From Dichelobacter nodosus (GTDB taxonomy: Bacteria; Pseudomonadota; Gammaproteobacteria; Cardiobacteriales; Cardiobacteriaceae): a stretch of DNA of 48,303 nt. Location: assembly GCF_001263335.1 (NCBI RefSeq), contig NZ_LGVW01000026.1, forward strand, positions 1-48,303, read 5' to 3'. Below the pieces are notes generated by a model. It made no database searches, was not told where the DNA came from, and saw nothing but the letters and a program-made list of their open reading frames with translations. Shown here piece after piece: positions 9,650 through 18,585 of the stretch. Numbering within the stretch: position 1 is the stretch's first letter; each line of letters begins with the position of its first letter. The position numbers were made by a program, and so were the translations under genes.

Positions 9650-10421
9650 AATAATTGTGCCGGTGATTTTGTCGTCGTTTTTATTGGAAACGGCTGCCGC
9701 GCATTTGGATTTTAAAAAGGTGGCAGGCGGTAATTTTGCGCGTTTTCATCATCAATCGGTTGATTATGCAGTTTTTATGCCGGAGCACGACAAAATCCGT
9801 TTTTTATGGCAAAACGATCGCGGCGAAAATTATCAAACGATGCACCACGCTTTGCGCGCACTGACGAATGAAGGTTATCAAGTACATTTTTTAATGAATG
9901 CCGGCATTTTTAATCAAAACGCGCAACCGGCAGGTTTGTGGGTTGAAAAAAAGGCGCTTTTGCGCCCGTTAAATCGACGTTCTGGCAAAGGTAATTTTCA
10001 TATTCAGCCGAACGGCGTTTTTTATCTCACTCAAGAAAAAGCGCACATCATCACCACCGTGCAATGGCACAATAATCCGCCAAAAGCAGATTATGCCGTG
10101 CAATCCGGACCTTTGTTGATTATCGACGGCGCGATTAATTCGCGGTTGCCGAAAAATCATAAAGCGGCGTATAAACGTAATGCCGTATGCGTTGATAAAG
10201 CGCGGCGCGTTTATTTTGTAATTACAACGCGTTATGACGACGGCACGCATTTTCCTAATCTTTACCGTTTTGCACACGCTTTGCAAACGATTGGCTGCCA
10301 GCAGGCGTTATATTTGGACGGTTCGTTATCCGATTTTTATTTACCCATGGAAAGTAGCCGTTTTCACTGGCAGAAGTTTGCCGGCATGATTGCGGTAGTA
10401 TCAAAAAGGAATGATAAATGA
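9630..10421 (+). CDS. Secreted phosphodiester glycosidase (NAGPA domain) family protein
   Basis: About 263 residues. It has an N-terminal signal peptide (basic start LRKIIVP, hydrophobic core, ending ETAAA) and a domain of the phosphodiester glycosidase/NAGPA fold. Characteristic segments are FLMNAGIFN (cf. N-G-t-F), GLWVEK, NGVFYL, AVQSGPLLI with a following R-N-A-V-C, and LYLDGSLSDFY near the end. Relatives such as YigE are periplasmic with unknown substrates; a role on sugar-phosphodiester bonds is inference. The start is set at ATG 9630 (GGA five bases upstream), inside the nfeD end. The stop overlaps creA by four bases, so the gene sits in a four-gene unit qmcA-nfeD-this-creA. Confidence 0.85.
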   Translation: MLVALRKIIVPVILSSFLLETAAAHLDFKKVAGGNFARFHHQSVDYAVFMPEHDKIRFLWQNDRGENYQTMHHALRALTNEGYQVHFLMNAGIFNQNAQPAGLWVEKKALLRPLNRRSGKGNFHIQPNGVFYLTQEKAHIITTVQWHNNPPKADYAVQSGPLLIIDGAINSRLPKNHKAAYKRNAVCVDKARRVYFVITTRYDDGTHFPNLYRFAHALQTIGCQQALYLDGSLSDFYLPMESSRFHWQKFAGMIAVVSKRNDK

Positions 10422-10942
10422 ATAAATTATGGTTTTTGTTGGCGGTTTTATTCGGGTTGACCGCGTGCAGCGATGAAGCGGAAAAAATCGGAGAAGCGAG
10501 CACGGTTTTTAATGTGCTCGGGAAAAATGATCGCATTGAAATTGTGGCGCTCGATGATCCTGATGTTGCCGGCGTTTCGTGTTTTCTTTCTTACGCGAAA
10601 AAAGGCGGTCTTAAAGAATTCGTTAATTTAGAAGAAGATACGAGCGACGCCTCTATTACTTGTTTGCAAACGGCGCCCGTTATTCGTTTTAATGAAAAAC
10701 ATGTGCTCAATCCGCGGCAAATTTTCAAGCGTAACAGTAATTTGACTTTTAAAAGCATGCAAATTGTGCGCTATTACGATCAAAAGCGGAAAACGTTTTC
10801 TTATTTGGTTTATAGCGACAAAATTATTGAAGGTTCGCCGAAAAATTCTTTAACCGCATTTTCTTGTTATCAAACGCCGGCGACGGAAAAAATCGCCGAT
10901 GCGCTGCAAATCGGCAGTTGTATTATTGACGTTTCAAAATAG
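10418..10942 (+). CDS. creA: CreA family protein, predicted lipoprotein
   Basis: A 174-residue exported protein of the CreA family. Conserved segments are GEASTVFNVLGKNDRI, ALDDPDVAGVSCFLS, AKKGGLK, LEEDTSDASITC and YSDKIIEGSPKNSLTA. The molecular function of CreA is not established; in E. coli it lies beside creBCD. Unlike the E. coli protein, whose signal lacks a lipobox, residues 14-17 here are L-T-A-C, a good lipobox with lipidated Cys17. Three further conserved Cys could form disulfides. It starts in an ATGA overlap with the glycosidase gene and is the last gene of that unit. Confidence 0.92.
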   Translation: MNKLWFLLAVLFGLTACSDEAEKIGEASTVFNVLGKNDRIEIVALDDPDVAGVSCFLSYAKKGGLKEFVNLEEDTSDASITCLQTAPVIRFNEKHVLNPRQIFKRNSNLTFKSMQIVRYYDQKRKTFSYLVYSDKIIEGSPKNSLTAFSCYQTPATEKIADALQIGSCIIDVSK

Positions 10943-10964
10943 GCGCCGATGAATAAAAGCATGA

Positions 10965-10987
10965 CTTATGGTTGGAAAAATCATAAG
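10965..10987 (+). terminator. Weak hairpin after creA
   Basis: CTTATG and CATAAG form a 6-bp stem around an 11-base loop, followed by a short T5 stretch at about 10992-10996. It may attenuate transcription between creA and ppx. It is weak by stem length and loop size. Confidence 0.3.
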
Positions 10988-11043
10988 AGATTTTTAGGAA
11001 CAAGTGTTATCATGCCGCCCGAATTTTTAGGGTTTATTTTCTT

Positions 11044-12567
11044 ATGACTACTGATGCACATTCTTATTATGCTGCTTTGGATTTAGGCTCAAACAGCTTT
11101 CATCTCATCATTGTTCAATTAACCGATAGCGGCATTCAGGAACTCGATAAAATTCGGCATATGGTTCACCTCGGCGAAGGTTTGGATAAAAATAATTATT
11201 TAAGTAACGCCGCGATGACGCGCGCTTTAGAAGCATTAAGTTCTATGCGGCAGCGCATCGCGCATATTCCAGAAGAACATATCCGCGTTGTGGGCACGAA
11301 TACAATGCGTATTGCCGAAAATGGCGAAGAGTTTTTAAAAGCAGCAGAAGAAGCCATCGGCACCAATATTGAAATTATCAGCGGCGCCGAAGAAGCGCGT
11401 TTAATTTATTTGGGCGTGATCGCGCATAATTATTTCCCCGATCGCAATTTGGTTATCGATATCGGCGGCGGTTCAACCGAAATCATCACCGGCACCGGCA
11501 AAGAAATCCATTTATTGCGTTCGGTTAAAATGGGGTGCGCCAATATGGCAAACCGCTTTTTTGCCGATGAAAAAATCACGCCCGCCTGTATTAAAAAAGC
11601 CGTGGATTATGTTGGTAAAAATATCGAACCATTTCAAAGAGAAGTGATCGATTTTGCCAGTCAACGCATTACTTTTTGCTCGGGAACGGCAAAAGCAACG
11701 GAAAAAGTATTGCAACAATTGCATTTATGCGAACGCGGCATTGAGAAAAAAGCGCTGGATCAATTAATTGATGTTTTAGTAGATATCGGCAGAAGCGATC
11801 ATTTATCGGACGTTTTAGATTTAAATCCCGATCGGCGTTTTGGTTTTATCGGCGGCGTTTGCATTATTCTTGGTTTATTCAAGCATTTGCAATTAACGCA
11901 GGCAATCGTCAGCCAGCAGGCTTTGCGTGAAGGCGTGATTTTAGAATTGATGAACCGCGCCGATAATAAAGATGAACGCGAGCATACCGTTAGCGCATTG
12001 CAGCAGCGTTTTCAAATTAATCTGCATCAAGCAAAACGCGTCACCACGCTTGCCCAACATCTCAATCAACAATTGCCGCCGATCGATTTGCCCAGCTTTC
12101 ATAGTTTGCTTACTGCTGCCAGCAACTTGCATGAAATTGGTTTGGCAATTGATTTAAATAAACATCAAGATCACGGCGAATATATTTTAATTCACGCGGA
12201 TTTACCGGGATTTACCCAATTAATGCAACAAATGTTAGCCGTTTTAGTCAAAGGGCAACGCAAAAAAATCCCCAGCAAATTGATCCACAATTTTCCGCTG
12301 CAATATCAACCGATGCTGTGGCAATATTTATTAGTGATTCGTTTATCGGTATTGCTTTATCGCAGCCGCGTTAATATCGATCCTAAAGATTACCCCAAAA
12401 TCGAAATCAATAAACAAACCGTTCATTTAACATTTCCTGAAGGATTTTTAGCCGAACGACCGCTAACCGTTGCGGATTTAAATGATGAAAAAAACCAATG
12501 GAAACATAACACTCCATACCGGTTAACCTTTAATTCTCTAGCAGAACACGGCTTAAATATGAATTGA
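11044..12567 (+). CDS. ppx: Exopolyphosphatase (Ppx/GppA family)
   Basis: Removes terminal phosphates from inorganic polyphosphate. Members of the family can also act on pppGpp, so GppA activity is the alternative. The two ASKHA-fold halves show DLGSNSFH (about 13-20), GTNTMR, the IISGAEEARLIYLG segment and the second phosphate loop DIGGGSTE (about 139-146). The C-terminal HD-like domain (from about 310) has LHEIG and an H-x(n)-Y-I-L segment. At 507 residues it has the long Ppx length (E. coli 513). ppk is not nearby. The next gene starts 7 bases downstream, so the two are probably co-transcribed. Confidence 0.92.
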   Translation: MTTDAHSYYAALDLGSNSFHLIIVQLTDSGIQELDKIRHMVHLGEGLDKNNYLSNAAMTRALEALSSMRQRIAHIPEEHIRVVGTNTMRIAENGEEFLKAAEEAIGTNIEIISGAEEARLIYLGVIAHNYFPDRNLVIDIGGGSTEIITGTGKEIHLLRSVKMGCANMANRFFADEKITPACIKKAVDYVGKNIEPFQREVIDFASQRITFCSGTAKATEKVLQQLHLCERGIEKKALDQLIDVLVDIGRSDHLSDVLDLNPDRRFGFIGGVCIILGLFKHLQLTQAIVSQQALREGVILELMNRADNKDEREHTVSALQQRFQINLHQAKRVTTLAQHLNQQLPPIDLPSFHSLLTAASNLHEIGLAIDLNKHQDHGEYILIHADLPGFTQLMQQMLAVLVKGQRKKIPSKLIHNFPLQYQPMLWQYLLVIRLSVLLYRSRVNIDPKDYPKIEINKQTVHLTFPEGFLAERPLTVADLNDEKNQWKHNTPYRLTFNSLAEHGLNMN

Positions 12568-12574
12568 GAGCATT

Positions 12575-13444
12575 ATGCGCACAAAAAAAGATTATTTAAT
12601 TATTTACTTAAAAGGCATTGCGATGGGCGCGGCAGATATTGTGCCCGGCGTTTCCGGCGGCACCATCGCTTTTATTTCCGGCATTTATGAAGAATTAATC
12701 AACAGCATTGCCGCATTTAAACCCGAACTTTTGAAAACATTATTTAAAGAAGGTTTTGTTGCGGTTTGGCAAAAGGTTAACGGCAATTTTTTAGCAACGT
12801 TGATCGCTGGCATCATGACTTCAATCCTGCTGTTTGCGCAATTAATTCGTCATTTGCTCGATTCTCAACCTTTATTCGTCTGGTCATTTTTCTTTGGATT
12901 AGTGCTCGCCAGCGTTTTTATTTTATTTAACAACATTCACCGCTGGCGCGGACAGGAAATGGTCGCGTTATTAACGGGAATTTTCTTATCCGGCGTTGTC
13001 TATTTTCTCCCCACCACAACCGCCGCCAATATCACGCCTTCTTATATTTTTTTCTGCGCCGCGCTTGCCATTTGCGCAATGATATTACCGGGAATTTCCG
13101 GATCCTACGTTTTAGTTTTATTGGGCGTTTATCGCTTTATGCTCGACGCGCTGCATTGTTTTGATTTCAACATCATTGCCATTTTTATCGGCGGCGCCGT
13201 CATCGGATTGCTTTGCTTTGCGCACTTTTTGAAATTTTTATTAAACAACTACCGCAATCCCGCGCTCGCATTGCTCACCGGCTTTGTTGCCGGCTCATTA
13301 GTTAAAATCTGGCCGTGGTCATTATTGCCGGAAGACAGCTGTTTTCTCGCGCATTATTTTTACCCGATTTTACTCATTATCACCGGCGGCACGCTCGTTA
13401 TTCTCATCGAAACTTTGGGACGCCGCAGCGCCAAAAATAAATAA
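12575..13444 (+). CDS. DUF368 family polytopic membrane protein
   Basis: A 289-residue integral membrane protein. The DUF368 hallmark is the near-N-terminal KGIAMGAADIVPGVSGGT, repeated in a degenerate form later as MILPGISGSYVLVLLG, reflecting an internal duplication. About eight transmembrane segments are visible. The family has been linked to undecaprenyl-phosphate/polyprenyl-phosphate transport across the membrane; applying that here is inference. It follows ppx by 7 bases. Its stop is only 7 bases from the stop of the convergent oxidoreductase gene, with no terminator between. Confidence 0.9.
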   Translation: MRTKKDYLIIYLKGIAMGAADIVPGVSGGTIAFISGIYEELINSIAAFKPELLKTLFKEGFVAVWQKVNGNFLATLIAGIMTSILLFAQLIRHLLDSQPLFVWSFFFGLVLASVFILFNNIHRWRGQEMVALLTGIFLSGVVYFLPTTTAANITPSYIFFCAALAICAMILPGISGSYVLVLLGVYRFMLDALHCFDFNIIAIFIGGAVIGLLCFAHFLKFLLNNYRNPALALLTGFVAGSLVKIWPWSLLPEDSCFLAHYFYPILLIITGGTLVILIETLGRRSAKNK

Positions 13445-13451
13445 AACGCTA

Positions 13452-14435
13452 CTATTCAAAATCAGCGTCCGCTGGTGCGCAACGCACGATCACGCGCCCC
13501 GCGCGCAACATCTGCCATCTGCGCGCCAGCGGTAATACTTCATCTAAAAAAATCTCTTGATACGGCATTGTGGCAATAAAATCAGCATCAAAATACCGCG
13601 CCAACCATTGCCACACTTGCTCCCGCCGCGCCAGCGAACAATGCGTTGTAATGCCAAATAACGCAATGCCGCGCACAATAAACGGCAATAATGACGCCGT
13701 AAAATCCGGCGCCGTCACCACGCCAATCGCTGCCACGGCGCCTTGTTGCCGAATTTGAGAAAGCATTGCGGCAAGTGCGCGCCCGCCCAAACAATCAATA
13801 CCGCCGGCAACTTGTTCTTTTGCCAACGCTTTTGACGATGCATATAACGATTCCAGCGCTAATAAACGACTGGCGCCGTGATGCAATAAAAGCGATTCAT
13901 GCAACGCCGGATTACGCGTTACTGCCACCACGTCATAACCCAAATAAGCCGCAATTTTCACCGCCCACAAACCCACGGCACCGCTGGCGCCCGTAATCAA
14001 TAACTCACCCTGCTCCGGCAAAATACCGCTTTGTTGTAATTGCAAAATCGCCTGCGCCGCGGCAAATCCTGCCGAACCCAATAACATCGCTGATTTACTC
14101 GACCAATCGCGCGGCAAAGCAAATACAGCCGAAAGCGGTAAGTGCACTTGTTCGGCAAGACCACCGTCATACATCGCGCCCAATCCCGCGCCCGTGCAAA
14201 AAATTTTATCGCCGCGCCGAAATAATCCCTGATCCGATAGCACCACGCCGACCGCATCAGAACCCGCGATCAGCGGCAAACGTTGCAGCGCTTCAGCGCG
14301 TCCCGTCAACGCCAACATATCTTGATAATTTACCGCCGAATATAAGGTTTGCACGGCAACAAAACCTTTTTCCACCGGCGCGGCAGTCAAATCCACCAAT
14401 GCTGCACCTTGTTTTTGCACTTGAATCGCTTTCAT
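13452..14435 (-). CDS. MDR-type NADPH oxidoreductase, YhdH/AcuI family
   Basis: A zinc-independent medium-chain dehydrogenase/reductase of 327 residues. It has a GroES-like N-terminal domain (AVNYQDMLALTGRA, followed by PLIAGSDAVGVVLS), then a Rossmann domain with a nucleotide loop in GASGAVGLWAVKIAAYLGYDVVAVTR. YhdH/AcuI enzymes reduce acryloyl-CoA to propionyl-CoA with NADPH. The segments NYQD, YDGGLAEQ and GGIDCLGGRAL agree with that subgroup, but the substrate is not proven. The ATG lies 3 bases after the sbcC stop, and its GAGGAG ribosome site is inside the end of sbcC, so it is the last gene of that run. Confidence 0.88.
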   Translation of the reverse strand: MKAIQVQKQGAALVDLTAAPVEKGFVAVQTLYSAVNYQDMLALTGRAEALQRLPLIAGSDAVGVVLSDQGLFRRGDKIFCTGAGLGAMYDGGLAEQVHLPLSAVFALPRDWSSKSAMLLGSAGFAAAQAILQLQQSGILPEQGELLITGASGAVGLWAVKIAAYLGYDVVAVTRNPALHESLLLHHGASRLLALESLYASSKALAKEQVAGGIDCLGGRALAAMLSQIRQQGAVAAIGVVTAPDFTASLLPFIVRGIALFGITTHCSLARREQVWQWLARYFDADFIATMPYQEIFLDEVLPLARRWQMLRAGRVIVRCAPADADFE

Positions 14436-14438
14436 GAA

Positions 14439-17405
14439 TTACTCCTCAACTTTTCCCACGCCGGCGCCGCGCAATTGGCTGATTCCATTTCCCGCCGCAA
14501 TCACTTGAATATGCGTACTCACGCGTTCTTTTAATAACGGCAAATGAGAAATAATCCCGATCATTTTGCCGCTCATTTGAATGCTCGCCAAAGTATCGAG
14601 CGCTACGTCTAACGCCTGCGCGTCCAAAGTCGCAAATCCCTCATCTAAAAATAAACTATCCACGCGCGCCTCTCTTCCCGAAAGCGCCGCAAGTCCCAAC
14701 GCCAACGCCAATGACACAATAAAACTCTCACCGCCGGATAAATTTCTACTGCTGCGCACCTCGCCGCCCTGCCATAAATCCACCACCACCAAACTAAGCG
14801 GCGGCTCCATTTCGGCTTGCAATTGATATCTGTCCGACATTTTCGCTAAAACCTTATTCGCTTCGAGCAACATCGCTTCAAAAGTGAGACTTTGCGCAAA
14901 ATTGCGAAACTTTTTCCCATCTGATGAACCGATCAAATCATATAAACGCTGCCAGCGCTGCACCACGGCGTCCTGCCGTTGATAACGTTCTTTCAAAGCC
15001 GCATTTTCCGCCTGCTCGTTTTCCTGCTGACGGCGGCGCGCGCGCACCGCGCCCAAATCTTCCTGCGCTTTAGCTAAAGCTGACGTTATCGTTTGCAAAT
15101 GCGTTTGACATACGGCAGCGTCTTTCATCGTATCCGGTAAACCTTGCTGTGCCTTGTTTACCCGATCGCACAGCGTTTCCAACTGCCATTGTTGTTGCTT
15201 TTTTTCTTCAGTTAACTGCGCCATTTGTTGCTCAACGCGTTCAAAATCCCGCGCGGCTGCCTGCAACGCCTCAAATGCCGCGCGATGTTCAAAACCATTT
15301 GCCGCTAAAAACTGCATAAATTCCTGCTCCGCCGCGGTTTGTTCTTGCTGCGCTTGCATCAATAACGCCGCATCGCGTTGATACGCCGCCCGCTGCGCCA
15401 ACTCATCTTTAATTTGCGCCAATTCCGCCTGCTGCGCCGCCTGATAACCGCGTTCACATTCCGCGAGCAAACGTTTTTGCGCCGCCTGATAATCTTCAAT
15501 CGTTTGACCGCCTAACAACTGCGCAAATTTTGCCTTTTTCTCAAAAAACGCCTGCGCCCGCGCCGCTGCCAAATTTTTTTCTGCCTCATCAATCAACGTT
15601 AACCGCTGCACAACTTGCGCCAAATCCGTTTTTACCGCCTCCATCTCTCGCCCAATATCTGCCGCACGGAAACTTAAATCGCGTTCAAAAATAACGAGTT
15701 CCTGCCGTAACGCCGAAATTTGCTGCTCAATTATGAGAGATTGCTCCTTAATTTGTGCACACCGCTCCATTAATTGTAATGCCAGTTGCGCCAATTGCTG
15801 ACGCGCCTCATCTGCCGCTTCTGCTTCTTGCTGCGCCGCGCGCCACAATTGCTCCGCCGTCGTCATATCTGGCATTGACACGGCAAACGGGTGTTCCCGC
15901 GCACCACATAAAGGACACGGTTCACCGGTACGCAAAAGTTGCCGCTGTTCATTCAAACTTTTGATTTGCAACGATAAATCATAAATTTGCCGTTTATCTT
16001 CCGCGCGCGCTTTATTTTGTTGCCAATGCATTGTTTTTTGGGCTAAATCCGCCTGCACCGCCTGCAAACGCTGCGCCGTTTCTTGCCATTGCTGCCGAAC
16101 GTCTTGCTGCGTTTTATTCAACGCCGTAATTTGCTGATATTTTTGCTGAAAATCCTGCAACACGTGCTGCCGTTGCAATAAACAATTTTGCCGCGACCAA
16201 TATTCTTGTTTACTTTTTTGCGCCAGCGCCGCATTTAACGCCGCTTCTGCTACTTCAACGCGCAACACCATTTCCGGCAACGTTTTCGGAAAATCCCGTT
16301 CATAAATGCGTAGCGCCGCGATTTGCGCTTGCAATTGTCTTGCTTCATTTAACAACGGCTGCGCGGCTTCTTCTTTTTGCTGCGCGTTTTGCCAAACGGC
16401 TTCCGCTTGCGCGCGCGCGATTTGTGCGTTTTTCACCTGTTCCGCCGCCTTTTTTGCCAACGCAGCGCTGTTATTCACCAATTGCTGCTGCTCGGCACAA
16501 CGCGTCTGCGTGCGCATAAAAGCGTCCCATAAAGCCGCGCCGGCGGAAACTTTTTGATACTGCGCAAAACGCGCCTGTTCTGGCAATAACGCATTCATTT
16601 TTTTATCAATTTCTGCTAAACGCGTTTGCGTGGCGTGCGCTTCTTGCTGCAAAGTATGCAATTGTTGATGAATGTGCACGGCATTACGCCAATCATCAGC
16701 GGCTTTTTGCTGCGCGCAAATGCTATCCATCAACTGCTGCTCTTCCGCTTGCCAACGAGCAATTTCTTCCGCACTGACCAACGAAATCCGGCTCATTTTG
16801 TCTGCTAATACGGAAAAATCATCATGTTCTCGCGCAAAACGTTTTTGTACGGCGATTGAAATCTCGCTATAAATTTCCGTGCCGGTAATTTGTTCTAAAA
16901 TCGGCGCGCGTTCCTCGCCTTTTGCTTGCAAAAATGTGGCAAATTGCCCCTGCGCTAATAATACCGTGCGCGTAAAACGGGCAAAATCTAAATGCGTGAT
17001 TTCGGCGACTTTCGCCGCGGTTCTGCTTAATTTTTCTTCGATAATGACGCCAGTTTCGGCATCACTGATGTAATGCTGCGGCTCCTGCAATTTGCCATCA
17101 CGCCGCCCGTATGCGCGATTTTGCCGCCAAAAAACACGATAACGTTTCCCCGCAATAAAAAATACTACTTCTGCGCCGCATTCCGCGCGGCTGCGGTTCA
17201 TAATTTGATTATCTTTTGTCGTGATTTTGCCCAATCGCGGCGTTTGCCCGTATAAAGCCAAACAAATTGCATCTAAAATCGTGGATTTTCCCGCGCCGGT
17301 GGCGCCGGTGATGGCAAAAATATCATCTGCCATTGCGGTAAAATCAATCTGCCACGCGCCTTTTAACGCGTTTAAATTATGAAAACGTACCGATTCAATG
17401 CGCAT
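14439..17405 (-). CDS. sbcC: Exonuclease subunit SbcC
   Basis: The ATPase subunit of the SbcCD (Rad50-Mre11-like) nuclease that opens DNA hairpins and trims protein-blocked ends. Walker A GATGAGKST is at residues 34-42. Two very long Gln/Ala/Glu-rich coiled coils flank a zinc hook, CPLCGAREHPF, at about residue 500. The C-terminal half has the signature LSGGESFIVSLALALGLA and Walker B LFLDEGFATLD. At 988 residues it is the normal length. The start overlaps the end of sbcD by 11 bases. Confidence 0.96.
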   Translation of the reverse strand: MRIESVRFHNLNALKGAWQIDFTAMADDIFAITGATGAGKSTILDAICLALYGQTPRLGKITTKDNQIMNRSRAECGAEVVFFIAGKRYRVFWRQNRAYGRRDGKLQEPQHYISDAETGVIIEEKLSRTAAKVAEITHLDFARFTRTVLLAQGQFATFLQAKGEERAPILEQITGTEIYSEISIAVQKRFAREHDDFSVLADKMSRISLVSAEEIARWQAEEQQLMDSICAQQKAADDWRNAVHIHQQLHTLQQEAHATQTRLAEIDKKMNALLPEQARFAQYQKVSAGAALWDAFMRTQTRCAEQQQLVNNSAALAKKAAEQVKNAQIARAQAEAVWQNAQQKEEAAQPLLNEARQLQAQIAALRIYERDFPKTLPEMVLRVEVAEAALNAALAQKSKQEYWSRQNCLLQRQHVLQDFQQKYQQITALNKTQQDVRQQWQETAQRLQAVQADLAQKTMHWQQNKARAEDKRQIYDLSLQIKSLNEQRQLLRTGEPCPLCGAREHPFAVSMPDMTTAEQLWRAAQQEAEAADEARQQLAQLALQLMERCAQIKEQSLIIEQQISALRQELVIFERDLSFRAADIGREMEAVKTDLAQVVQRLTLIDEAEKNLAAARAQAFFEKKAKFAQLLGGQTIEDYQAAQKRLLAECERGYQAAQQAELAQIKDELAQRAAYQRDAALLMQAQQEQTAAEQEFMQFLAANGFEHRAAFEALQAAARDFERVEQQMAQLTEEKKQQQWQLETLCDRVNKAQQGLPDTMKDAAVCQTHLQTITSALAKAQEDLGAVRARRRQQENEQAENAALKERYQRQDAVVQRWQRLYDLIGSSDGKKFRNFAQSLTFEAMLLEANKVLAKMSDRYQLQAEMEPPLSLVVVDLWQGGEVRSSRNLSGGESFIVSLALALGLAALSGREARVDSLFLDEGFATLDAQALDVALDTLASIQMSGKMIGIISHLPLLKERVSTHIQVIAAGNGISQLRGAGVGKVEE

Positions 17406-18585
17406 CGTGCACCTGCTGCAAAATGGTTAAAAAATCTGCCGTTAACTGCGCTTTTTCCACATCATTAAACGGCGTTTTCTCCAAACGTTGCGCAAAAACT
17501 TCCTGCGGTTCATACAATTGCCGCGTATCGCTTAACGCGGCTACAAAATCTTGCGTGGAAGGCTGTTGAATGCGCAAAATTTTTACCGACGTATTGGCAA
17601 CTAAATCCTGCAACCGCGCATTTAAAGCACTATCAAAAACGCCCTCTTCAATGATAATTTCCAACCACACCGCCGCCTCATCATTTAAAAGCGCTTCAAT
17701 TTCAGCGATAACAGTTTCTTGCCGTCCTCGTAATTGCCGCAATTTTTGCCACACCGGAACCGTAATGGCATCAATGATCGGCTGCCGCTCGTGAAAATGC
17801 AGCTGCACAATGTGTTTTTCTGAAACGCTTTCACCAAAGCCCATCATTAACGGCGCGCCGCTATAACGAATGCGCGGATTTTGCGCCACCATTTGCGGCA
17901 AATGTAAATGTCCCAGCGCAACATAATCAAAACATTGAGGAAAAATCGTTGCGCTCAAATGCCCCAATTTGCCCACGAATAAATCGCGCACGCCGTCGTG
18001 ATCGGTCGTTTTACCGCCGGCAGCAAATAAATGTCCTAACGCAATTAACGGTTCCGAACCACGCCGCAATTTTTGCGCCTGTTCCGCAGCTTGTTGATAA
18101 TACTGACGCACGCCGTCAGCAATTGCTGAGGCTTTATCTGCCAACGATTCGCCCACCTGCGTGCAACGAATATCGCGTTCACGCAAAAAAGGCACTGCGG
18201 CAACAATCGCGCGCCCGTTTTTCGTCTCCAAAGCAAATACTGCTTCGGCGGCATTTTGCGGCGCCTGCCCAACCACATAAATTTGCATATTAGCGAGCAA
18301 CGCCTGCGGTGCATCTAAAAACGCGGCGCTATCGTGATTGCCGGCAATGATAACGATGGCATCGCATTGCTGCGCGGCTTGATAAAGGAAATGATAATAC
18401 TGCCGCTGCGCAGAAACGGGCGGCGTTGCCGTATCAAAAATATCACCGGCGAGCAATAAAATATCCGGCTGCACGCGCGCCAACGTTTCTAAAAACCAAT
18501 CGAGAAATGCCTGTTGTTCGGATTCGCGCGATTGACCGTGTAATTTCGCGCCTAAATGCCAATCGGCGCTGTGCAAAATCTTCAT
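17395..18585 (-). CDS. sbcD: Exonuclease subunit SbcD
   Basis: The metallophosphoesterase nuclease subunit of SbcCD. The metal-binding residues typical of Mre11-type enzymes are visible: Asp8 and His10 (SADWHLG), Asp48 (LAGDIFD), Asn83-His84-Asp85 (GNHDS), and later ALGHLHLPQ. The C-terminal part (about 290-396) is the capping and SbcC-binding region. Length is 396 residues. The ATG follows the stop of the upstream ABC exporter gene directly (TAAATG), so expression is probably coupled to it. Confidence 0.96.
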   Translation of the reverse strand: MKILHSADWHLGAKLHGQSRESEQQAFLDWFLETLARVQPDILLLAGDIFDTATPPVSAQRQYYHFLYQAAQQCDAIVIIAGNHDSAAFLDAPQALLANMQIYVVGQAPQNAAEAVFALETKNGRAIVAAVPFLRERDIRCTQVGESLADKASAIADGVRQYYQQAAEQAQKLRRGSEPLIALGHLFAAGGKTTDHDGVRDLFVGKLGHLSATIFPQCFDYVALGHLHLPQMVAQNPRIRYSGAPLMMGFGESVSEKHIVQLHFHERQPIIDAITVPVWQKLRQLRGRQETVIAEIEALLNDEAAVWLEIIIEEGVFDSALNARLQDLVANTSVKILRIQQPSTQDFVAALSDTRQLYEPQEVFAQRLEKTPFNDVEKAQLTADFLTILQQVHDAH

